The position numbers and the translations under genes are program-made. From Leucosporidium creatinivorum (Eukaryota > Basidiomycota > Microbotryomycetes > Leucosporidiales > Leucosporidiaceae), in the NCBI GenBank assembly GCA_001600635.1, contig BCKL01000029.1, positions 206,434 to 270,433 of the forward strand: a DNA stretch of 64,000 nucleotides, read 5' to 3'. The notes under the pieces were generated by a model that saw nothing but the letters and a program-made list of their open reading frames with translations, ran no database searches and was not told where the DNA came from. Numbering within the stretch: the first letter of the stretch is position 1; each line of letters opens with the position of its first letter. Shown one piece after another: positions 33,548 through 42,326 of this stretch.

Positions 33548-35202
33548 ATGGGATCCTGCTCCTCGATACTACAGCGTCCAAGCGTCTCCCCTACTTCCAA
33601 CGAAGCTGCCGGCGAAGGGCGTCACTCAACCGCCGTGATGCCTGAGTTGGCTAGCTCTGCTTCTGAGGCTTTGCCAGAGCACAGAGATGAGGCCAATGTC
33701 CTTGGTGAGTCGTATCCTGCTGAGACTACTCTTCCCGCTCAGTGCTGACCCCAGGCTATCCGCTCTCAGAGCACGACCCACCTCAGCTCGCTCAAGCTTC
33801 GACCGTGACGCCGCCTGCTGCTGTGCTCGAGGCCGACAAGGATGTCTGTGAAGCTACAAATACTCCCAGTAGGTCGTCTGCCAGTCTGAACACCCGTAAC
33901 GCCCAGCGCTAAAACAAGTTCCCTCGCAGAGCGCGCGCTGCCTCAACTCCCTCCCGAGGTCTGGGGACAGGTCCTCAGCTACTTCCAACTACCCTTCGCA
34001 ACGCTGTTATCGCTGCAGGACCCCGAGCTCTCGACCAGCCCGCACTACGCCGACCTCGCTCGCTTCACCCTCATCAACTCGACCTTCGCCGAGCTCGTCA
34101 AGCCCTATCTCTACGAGCGCCTTCACTACTTCAAGCCCGAGTCTGAGACCAGCGGGCTGGTCCGCTCCGGCGCCGCCCCTCTTCCTCACTTCACCATGAA
34201 GACCAAGGGCAAGTCGACGACCTTCCTGCGAGACTTGACCGTCGTCGGAGCTCGTCACAGTGGACTCGAACTTCAGGAGCTTCAGCACGGCATCATCCCC
34301 AGTTGCTACCAGAACCTCACTCACTTGAAGCTTTGCGGCGTGACAACGCTCGAGTTGGACGTCTTCTCGTTCCCCGGTAAGCGCTCGTCTCCATCGCCGA
34401 AGGTTCGCTCGCTGACTTGCTCCACGGCGCAGAGCTCCAAGTTCTCACCCTCATGAATACCGAGCGCGGAGTCTGCACGCTCATGGGAGGTACCCCTCGA
34501 CTCCGCCACCTCGGCGTTCTGCACGGAGCCGGCCTGCCCGACTCGACGCCGTCGCTCAACCAGCTCTGCGCCTCCCTCTTCTCCCTCGCCGTCGGAAGTG
34601 ACGCCATCTATACGACTTCAGATTCGGACGACGGAGCTCTCGTCTCGTTGCAGGGCACCGCGTATATCGAGGCCACCGAGCGCCTCTTCGGCCCTCTCTG
34701 TCCAACCCTTCGTCACCTCGCCCTCGATGGCCACTTCAACAACCTCGCAGCTTGGGAGCCACTCTTGAAAAACTGCGACTCGCTTCGCTTCCTTTGAATT
34801 TATAACATCGAAGAGCAATCATTCCCTATCTTGCGCCGTCTCGACATCCCGACCATCACGCTCCTCCACCTCGACGTTTCGAGATCAGACGATGTGCTTG
34901 AGCAGCCGCAGCAGCCCAGAAGGAGGGGGGCCGGTCCCGTGGACAAACGCTTTGATCTACTCTCCGACGCTGTCTACGCGGGACGCTTCGCCAGCTTGCA
35001 GACGTACATCGGCGGCATCACCGACGACTTCAACTACCCTCAACGACGCACCTGCATGACTTTCGCCAGTGTTGTCCTCCGTCCCAACGAACCCGTCTCT
35101 ATGAGCTATGGATCCGGCCACCGAGACCTCGACGCTTATACGAGGAGGGATGAGTGGGATCCGCTCGGCGAGGAGAGTCGTCGCAAGCTGCTGGGGTTGT
35201 GA
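33548..35202 (+). CDS. F-box protein with leucine-rich region, interrupted by an in-frame TGA
   Basis: F-box proteins recruit targets to SCF ubiquitin ligases. The start ATG at 33548 gives MGSCSSILQRPS, an N-terminus that fits N-myristoylation plus palmitoylation. Introns follow at about 33703 and 33869. The F-box begins ALPQLPPEVWGQVLSYFQLP; then LARFTLINSTFAELVKPYLY and leucine-rich strands (NLTHLKLCGVTTLELD, LQVLTLMN, TLRHLALDGHF). At 34795-34797 TGA interrupts NCDSLRFL|IYNIEEQSFPILRRL. The frame stays open and protein-like for another 134 codons to TGA at 35200-35202. The stop could come from CGA by one C-to-T change. Either a shortened 3' end, a recent loss, or a base error. Confidence 0.6.
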
Positions 35203-35726
35203 GATGGGGCTGGCGTGAGCTGACGGATAGGGTGGATGAAGATGAAAGAGGGCTTCTGTGCTGCTATATGTGAGCTTGCTTTGCTTGATGCAGAGGAGAG
35301 TGAAGGGAGCGAGCGCCGAGAGAGCCAGCTCGGCCGAAGAGCTGAGCAGCTTCTGCTGAGCCGAAAGAGACAGATGACAAAGGACGGGTGCTCCCATGTG
35401 GAGAGAGGATGGCGGAGGGACGTTGGGCAATTACTGTCGAACACAACGTCTCGACTTGAGGAGGCAGCTCGGCGATTGTAGGCTCGCCGGCCTCAGCAAT
35501 CGAACGGCTCGCTTAGTGAAGTACTGGAACCTCGCGTTGACACTCTCGTGAAATGACACCTCGAGATGCAGACAGATCACGAGGGTCTCATCTCGTCAGC
35601 CGGTACATCGCAAGAGAGACGAGGAAGATCAACGCTTGCGAAGCCGAGTTACATCCACTCTCGCCGAGAACGAGGGGGAGCCAAATCTTGACTGATGGCT
35701 ATCACTCGAATGCTACAGAAAAGGTC

Positions 35727-35804
<78 letters not shown>

Positions 35805-36038
35805 GGGGGGGGGGGGGGGCTATGGCGTTCAGCTAGCTAGGTCCCATGCGTCGCCTGGTGCATCGGTTGCGAGGCGCCGACGGCCGACTACTGCTCGCCG
35901 AGCTTCAGCCTGGAGGGTCAGGAAGAGTCAGCAAGCGGCCTCCAGCAGGAGAGCGATCTCGTCTCACCTGCGTAACTTCGCATGTGCGCCTCGAAGCGAT
36001 CTCTCGAGAGCCCTCTCCGCTACAGCTCGGCGCTCTGC
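35203..36038. other. Convergent intergenic region with poly-G tract
   Basis: 836 bp between the F-box gene on the plus strand and the coiled-coil gene on the minus strand. It holds the poly-G tract at 35731-35819. Open frames across the tract are only poly-glycine artefacts. Otherwise nothing recognised. Confidence 0.45.
35731..35819. repeat. 89-base near-pure poly-G tract
   Basis: 73 consecutive G, one A at 35804, then 15 G. This is far longer than any other homopolymer in the window. It may be a real mononucleotide repeat with strong quadruplex potential, or an assembly or sequencing artefact. Confidence 0.9.
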
Positions 36039-37093
36039 TCAGTCCTGCTCGTCGTCGAGAAAACCGAGCAGCACCATCATGACGCGCTCCTGCTTCTTGA
36101 GCGCCGACTCGTTTCTTGTGCGGTACGAGGTGGGGACTCCGAGCTGTGTAGGGAGGGGAGAGCCAAGAAGGGAGAGCCAAGAAGGGAGAGCCGAGACAGG
36201 ATCAGCTTCGGCCGGCAGAGCTGAAGAGCGCCGAAAGAGCTCACCTCTTGTAGCTTAGCCTGCTGCTCTCCCTGCAGCTTCTTCCACCTCACCAGCGCTT
36301 CACGATCCCACAATCTCAGCTTGGACGACACGGCCGGCACGCTGCTCACAACACGAAAAAGCGGTCAGCGCTTGCAGCTATACAGCTCAGATGTAGCTCA
36401 GCACTCACCTCAAGCCTTTCCTCTTGCAATCCTGCTCCAACTTAACTCGCTCATCCCTCAGCTTGAGCTCCTCCTCGTCCTGCCTTTCCCTCAACCGGAC
36501 GACGTTGGCGAGTCAATGCGAGTCCAGAGCGAGCGATTGGACGATAGGGATCGCTTCGGGGAAGGACAGCGTGGTCAGATCTCTGGTACGAGTCGACGGT
36601 GCAGCGGGATTGAGCGATGAGAGCAGAGCATCGAGCTGAGCTTGGGACGGGGCGGGCTGTAGCAGAGTTGGAGGAGCGGGAGATGGTACTGGAGCAGCAG
36701 TAGTGTCCTGGGATTGACGCAGCTGAGCCAGCAGAGCGTCCAGATCCGAGTTTTGCTGTTGAAGAGCAGGCGGGAGACGGTGAGCTGTGAGGAGCGAGCG
36801 CTGGGCTGTAGAGAGGACCTACCATGCTGTAGCGGTGTCTGAGAAGGCGTCGGTAGATTATTGAGAGCTTCCAGCGAGTGTCGAAGCTTAGACGAGGTGA
36901 GACGTAGAAGAACAAGAGCGGCTGATGAGCGCCGAGTTCCTTGCAGCTGAGGAGGCCGATGTCTGCGGCCAGCTTGCGGTGCACAAGTATAGCACATTGA
37001 TCAGCAATAGAGCCTCTGAGATCACCTAGACTGAGCTGCAGCGAGGACAAATCGAGGCTGCGCCGAACCTCGGTCGGCGTCGAAGGCTCGGCG
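36039..37093 (-). CDS. Unrecognised coiled-coil protein gene, interrupted by in-frame TGA
   Basis: Reading minus strand: FAEPSTPTEVRRSLDLSSLQ, LRGSIADQCAILVHRKLAAD, FDTRWKLSIIYRRLLRHRYS, then after an intron QNSDLDALLAQLRQSQDTTA, AQLDALLSSLNPAAPSTRTR and FPEAIPIVQSLALDSH. TGA follows at about 36514-36516, and the same frame continues as a clear coiled coil (LANVVRLRERQDEEELKLRD). Further exons give SKLRLWDREALVRWKKLQGE and LGVPTSYRTRNESALKKQER, ending at 36039. The start is unresolved: no ATG precedes the N-terminal frame, and another plausible frame lies just upstream (KLKRYRSLQNVPDQID, near 37115-37185). The gene may be decaying. I do not know its family. It faces MYND copy e across about 200 bp. 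Confidence 0.5.
36156..36194. repeat. Short tandem repeat, about 14-bp unit
   Basis: GGGAGAGCCAAGAA occurs nearly three times in a row inside the last intron of the minus-strand coiled-coil gene. Confidence 0.7.
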
Positions 37094-37293
37094 AAGACTA
37101 GCAGCGCTGCAGAAGTGCAGAAACCTGGAAGCGGATGTCAATCTGGTCTGGGACATTCTGGAGGGATCTGTACCTCTTCAGCTTCGCTTCGACCCCTGCC
37201 CCGCTGCCCGCCTCCTCGCCCTTGTCCGTCTGGCCTCTTGCTTTCCTCCCAATTCCTCGTCTCGCGACTCGCTTCGCCCTCTCGCCGGCTAGG

Positions 37294-38299
37294 ATGGCTA
37301 CAGAAGCTACAATTGACCTCGCCCGCTGCTGCTTGCACTGTCACGCCCAACGTGAGTCTCTGTAGCGGTGCAGAAACGATGTGAGCGCTCCTGCTGCCCT
37401 CGTCCCACGGCTCAACAGCGGCGGCGTGGTGCTCCGCGTCTACGCTGATTCGCTGCAACTCGGGGTGTGGAAGTGCTAAATACTGCTCAGGTGTCTGTGG
37501 TAAGTCGAGTCCTGTAGGCGCTCAGCGGGCGAGACGGATGGGGGACGAGACGAGAAGCGAGCAGCGCTTCGTGCAGCTGACGCCGTTGCTCCTCGTCTGC
37601 AGAAAAGGCGGATCTCAGTCAGCATCAAATCTTCTGTGAGACGATTCAGCGCATCGATGAGACTACGCCCACTGCTGCTCTTCCTTCCCCGAACGACTGG
37701 GAAGCGTACGAACGAATGCTGAGCTGTAGGTCTAGGTTGTGCTGCTCGGTCCTCCAGAGCCCAGCTCACGAGTACAATTCCCAACAGTACCGCTCTGGAA
37801 AGCCGCTTCGACTGCTCTCCCGCCCGATCCTCACTCGCATGATCAAGTCCTCGTCGTCAAATTCATCGCCGAAGCGCCTCGAACGCCCGTCGACCACCCC
37901 TCGCAGCTGCTGAACCCTGTCGCAGGAGCTATCGTTCCTTCGGCTTACCTCGTACAACACCTCAACTGGGCGAGTCTGACCCCACCGAGCGCTCAAAGCT
38001 TCCTCAACGGACTCGTCACTCGTCAGCAGCATCTCGGCTCCGGAAAGTCCAAGTACCTCGTCGTGCTGCTCATTCGCACCGGAAGAGGCGAGAAAGCGAG
38101 ATGGAACGCAGTCGGAGCTGGGCTGGGTGAGATGGGCACCGAATGTGAAACTGAGCCGATCGCCGAGCGACGAGACGACTGGTTCGAAGCGTTGGTGAGG
38201 GATCTGGACGCGGCTAAGGGACGCATCAAGGCGGAAGATGAGAAACAGCGCTTCAAGGCTCTCGAAGGCGGAGGAGGAGCTGTCGTAGCTGCTTCGTGA
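37294..38299 (+). CDS. MYND-type zinc-finger protein (copy e)
   Basis: ATG at 37294 gives MATEATIDLARCCLHCHAQ; the next exon gives IRCNSGCGSAKYCSGVC; the next gives EKADLSQHQIFC. The MYND finger is complete. A fourth exon begins LPLWKAASTALPPDPHSHDQ after a 61 nt intron (T|GTAGGT...CAACAG) and continues VLVVKFIAEAP, AYLVQHLNWASLTPPSAQSF and YLVVLLIRTGRGEKARW, ending at 38297-38299. The last part (DDWFEALVRDLDAAKGRIKA) resembles the C-terminus of copy a (DDWQDQLKWMLGG...). Exon 1 and the upstream sequence are related to copies a and c. Function unknown. Confidence 0.72.
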
Positions 38300-38665
38300 G
38301 GACCCGGTGAGCTCGGCGCTGACATCCCGAGCTATTTGAGCTTGACTGACCTATTCTCGCGCTGACAGCGGGTTGTTGCTGTCGAGACGTGTAGCTATAG
38401 CTGCTCTCCTGTATACCGCTCTCCCCTCCTCGTCTTCTGAACAATTCTCGGTGGCTCGGCGAGCGAGAGCAGTCACCGAGCAGCTTCCCGATCCCCTCTC
38501 CCTACATAGTCGAGAGAGCAGCCAGAGAATCAGATCGCCCGGATAAGCTCTGAGAGCCTAGGTCATTGTCCTACAGCCCCCCGCTCCTCACCGCGGCCCA
38601 CTCACGACGCCCTTCCGCCTCTCCCTTTTGGCTCTTCACCTCGACTCTCGCTGCACCTCACCAGC
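38300..38665. promoter_or_regulatory. 3' region of MYND copy e and SLD5 promoter
   Basis: 366 bp between plus-strand genes. A CT-rich stretch at about 38570-38660 precedes the SLD5 ATG. No specific motif named. Confidence 0.4.
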
Positions 38666-39837
38666 ATGAACAAGTCCTTTTTCGACGACGACGATGACGA
38701 GTCTGTGCTCGGCTCTCCCGGCCGTTCTTCCCTACAAGCCGACTACAACTCGAACCGCGCCGCCTCTCCTCGAGCTTACGGTGCTCCTGCCGGGCCTTCC
38801 AAATCAACGACTACAGGCGGCCGTCAATCATCCGTCACCGGAGCACAAGCCAACTCGTCTGTCCGAGCTTATGAGAGTACACGAGGAGGAAGCCCAACGC
38901 TGGAGGACATCTTGGGCAAGGAGGGCGGGCACGAAGGCGAGAGGAACGTACAGAAGCTCATTCGGGCTTGGAACAACGAGATGGGCGCGCCAGAGCTGCT
39001 CGTGTACCCCAAGCGGTTGGTCGAGCGGCTGGTCAAGGATTTGGTCCATCGCGTGAGTTGGGTCGCGTAGAGCTGGTTTGCGGATGAGGTGCAAATGGCT
39101 GATCATCCATACTACCTACAGAAAGCCCTCGTCAAAGAGGCCAACATGATGGTCGGAGAGGATGAAGCGCTGTACCTACAAGCCAGCCTCGTCGCGACCG
39201 AGTGCATGAGGACGGCTCATGTCCTCAAGTCGTTCCAGCGGTGTAGGATATACAAGGTGGGTGTTTGAGTNGACTGGGCNACTNTTNAGTTTCACGCNGA
39301 CCCTCCTACGCACCACAGGTGGAGCAGTTCGCCGACTTCTACCTCGACCAGGAGGATCGCGAGGAGCGACTGAGCCGAGATGAGCTGGCACACGCTGAGG
39401 GGTGTGTGGTGCTCTCTCTCGCTTCTCTGAGTACTCTAATGACCCTCTCCTACCCGCACAGCTACTCCGACATTCGCAAACAATACATGAACGCCAGCGG
39501 CCGAGAAGGCTTCCCCGGCTCGCTTCTCAACAAGGAGATGCCTGGTGAGCTTCACCGGTCCTTTATGCCTCTCCTCCCTGTCCTAAACCTCTCGTCGCCC
39601 AACAGTCCTCGAACCCGACCTCTCGCAAGCCGTCTTCGTCCACGTCCTGCGCGAGTGTGGGCCGGTCTTGCTGCCTGAGTGAGCTTTGCTCCGCTCTTCC
39701 GCCTGTCGCGTAGCCTGCTGACCATTTTATCATCAAACAGCGGAGAGCTCATTGCCTTAACGCAAGGCTCTCAGCACATGCTCCGGTACAGCACGATTCG
39801 GACTTGCCTCGAGCGAGGGGATGTCGAGCTAATGTAG
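38666..39837 (+). CDS. SLD5: GINS complex subunit Sld5
   Basis: GINS (Sld5, Psf1, Psf2, Psf3) is part of the replicative CMG helicase. The N-terminus is MNKSFFDDDDDESVLGSPGR, a disordered acidic stretch. The Sld5 core follows: LIRAWNNEMGAPELLVYPKR, NMMVGEDEALYLQASLVATE, HVLKSFQRCRIYKVEQFADF and YMNASGREGFPGSLLNKEMP. The last part is the Sld5 C-terminal domain (FVHVLRECGPVLLPDGELIA, MLRYSTIRTCLERGDVELM), with TAG at 39835-39837. Five introns of 60-75 nt. The third contains five undetermined bases (39271-39298) but its splice sites are readable. The gene shares its complex with Psf1 at 48427. Confidence 0.92.
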
Positions 39838-40200
39838 ATGGGGCGTCGGAGGTGAGGGCATGACAGAGGCTGATTGTTGTAGAGTTTGCTATGTTGTACT
39901 TGATCCGGCGTTGACCGCTCGAGCTTCGCAGGTCAGTCGCCGAGCAAGCGAACTGCTCAGGTTTCGAGGCCCCTCTCCTGCTTCCGATCTCCCCACCTCC
40001 TGAGTGTGGCGACTCTATCTCTTTCAATCACGGTCTTCCTCCTTCTGCACCGACTGGTCATCGGCTGAGCTTCCATTCGACCGGTTCCCCGACGATTGCC
40101 TAGTGGGCGGCGACCTCAACTCCAAGTCGCCGAGCTCAAGAAGTGAAGACCGGTCAGCTTCCACTTTCTTTCTACGACCAACAACAAGCTCACATTCGAC
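39838..40200. promoter_or_regulatory. SLD5 3' region and hydroxylase promoter
   Basis: 363 bp between plus-strand genes. Sequence around 40140-40200 may include a leader. No further element seen. Confidence 0.4.
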
Positions 40201-41972
40201 ATGGTTCTACTCCGAACAGCATCGGCACTCAACATGTCATCAGCAGCAACTTCACCCACCTCCCCTTCGCCTCTCAGGCGCCAGAGGTCCTCATCGGCTG
40301 GCTCTGATGCTTCTTCAGGCTCAGCCGGCTCGTCGACTTCAGATCTCATCATCTACGCCACGCCTGCCGAGCCTATGGCCGGTCCCGAGAAACGTACTAC
40401 ACGGCAAAAGGTCGACCGTCGCCCTCCATCCACCTTTGTAAGCTCAGCCTTCTCCAGCTCGGCGGCGACCGCGCCCGCTGACCTCATCGCCCTCATCCCA
40501 CAGTACCTCAAGCCTCACTCTGAGATGAACATGGCTGAGAAGGTCTGCAACCTCGCCACCTGCCCGACTGAGATGCACGAGCTCAAGGACGAGGAGCTGG
40601 ATCGTGGCCCTATCCCGACCCAGTCGATCCTTCGCGAGAACGCCTTCATCCTCTCGAGGGGACTCGTACCGCTCGCTATCCAGTGTGCAAGCTACTATCT
40701 CTTCCCTAGTGAGTACTTGCCGGCCCTCTTCCGCCGCGTTGGCCGTCACTAACCGATCTCGGCGATCGCAGATTCGAAGTGGCCGCTCTACGCTGCCTAC
40801 CCCTTCTACCTTCTCGCCTTCATGGGCTTCGCTCTGCAGGTCGTGGCTCGTCTTAACCGTGTGTATTTCATCGCTGCGAAGTTGAGGACCCGCTAACGCC
40901 TCCTTTCCTCTTCAGACTACTGTGTCGAGCTCGGAGTCTTTGACGAGAAGAATATTGGCCGAGATCGCACGCCGGACAAGTCGGTGAACGGGCTGGCGAA
41001 GGGCATCACAGGTGAGTAGCTCAGGCTGATAGGTTAGCGACTTGGACGTCGTTGACCTCGCCGCCGCCCTTTCGCAGCCTACATGATCGTCCGAACCGGC
41101 TTCGCCTTTTACCTCGACTACAACAAGAACATCACGCCTCTCACCGACTTCTCTTGGACGTATCCTCTGCGCCTTGCCGCCTGGGAGATCACTATGGACT
41201 ACTTCTTTGTGAGTCGCCGCCGCTTCGGCGCTCGTGCTTCCCCTTGTCGCTGACCCGTTCTCGTCCTCAGTACGTCTACCACCGCTCCTGCCATGAGATC
41301 GACTCTCTCTGGTTCATCCACCAGCACCACCACACCACCAAGCACCCGACGGCCATCCTCGCGTGAGTTCATCTTGACATCTCGTCGCCATCGCCGAGGC
41401 TGACCTCTTCTTTCGCAGTATCCTCGCCGAGGACAAGCAAGAATACCTCGAGATCTTCTTCATCCCTCTCGCCGCGACCCTGCTCATCCCCATGAGCTTC
41501 TCGGAGATGTACCTCACCCTCTGCTACACCATTGTGAGTCGCCGACTCGCTCGCAAGCTCGCCGAGGCTCGTGCTGATCCCCTCGGTCCACTACAGTACG
41601 TGGAAATGCTCGGGCACTCAGGCGTCCGCTCCTACTGGGCCCACCCTATTCTGTGGGGACTCAAGGCCCTCGACATGGATCTCGCTGTCGAGGATCACGA
41701 TATCCACCACCGATTGTGAGTGTCTAGCACTTCATGCGGTCCTTGCTACCCATCGCTGACGGTATCTTTCGTTCGCTTTTTCTCTCCAGCGGCAAGAGCG
41801 GCAGGAACTAGTGAGTCTCGACTGCTTCCTCGCAAGTTGACCGAGCACCGAGCTGACCTTCCACCCCACCTTTCTCTTGTTGCGTGTTCTGTCCTACAGC
41901 GGAAAGCAAACTCGTGTCTGGGATAAGCTCTTTGGCACCATCGGCGAGCGCATCGAGACGTACGGCATGTAG
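40201..41972 (+). CDS. Fatty acid hydroxylase superfamily protein (sterol desaturase type)
   Basis: These are di-iron membrane oxygenases of the ER that hydroxylate or desaturate sterols or fatty acids. The start is MVLLRTASALNMSS; a second ATG 11 codons later is possible. A Ser-rich cytosolic N-terminus precedes hydrophobic segments (LVPLAIQCASYYLFP, PFYLLAFMGFALQVVARL). The three His boxes are all present: HRSCH (41281-41295), HQHHH (41320-41334) and HDIHH (41697-41711), with LEIFFIPLAATLLIPMSFSE between. It ends RVWDKLFGTIGERIETYGM with TAG at 41970-41972. Several introns of 60-90 nt, one very short exon near 41792-41812. The substrate cannot be read from the sequence. Confidence 0.85.
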
Positions 41973-42326
41973 AGAGCCATTCGCCGAGGCTCGGTTCTCT
42001 CTTTCCGCCTCCCTGTCAACCCCCTCCTGTCCCCCTGTATAACTGTCGACAGCTGTGAATAGCCATGCATTGTCTGCACCCGTATCTTACCACTTCGCAT
42101 CTCTTTGTAAGCGAGCAGGCGAGCAGACTCTCGAGCAGGGAATGGCTCGGCGTTAGAGCTTCCGCCGAGCGCTCGCCTTCGCTCTCGTAGCTCAGCCACA
42201 GGTCGAATCACAGATGAACAGATGGTAAAATTGCGACTATACAAACAAGGTGGAGTGCCGATATAAGTTGGGCTAAGACCCGAGACAGCTACAATGCCAC
42301 ACAGCGCCGACCGCGCCCCTCCTTCT
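41973..42326. other. Convergent intergenic region
   Basis: 354 bp with the 3' ends of the hydroxylase gene and the 955-aa protein gene. No structure recognised. Confidence 0.4.

Noticed and set aside
35553-36258. Frames containing long poly-glycine
   Set aside because: Produced only by reading the poly-G tract; flanks do not look coding.
7922-36516. Stop-codon reassignment as an explanation for the in-frame TAG and TGA codons
   Set aside because: Well-supported genes here end normally in TGA (RDH54, DUF4246, PSF1, histidine kinase), TAG (SLD5) or TAA (NOP9), so the standard code applies.
37138-37458. Minus-strand frame opposite MYND copy e
   Set aside because: Antisense to a clear MYND exon; openness follows from GC-rich codon use. 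Only the part near 37115-37185 might belong to the coiled-coil gene, and I left that undecided.
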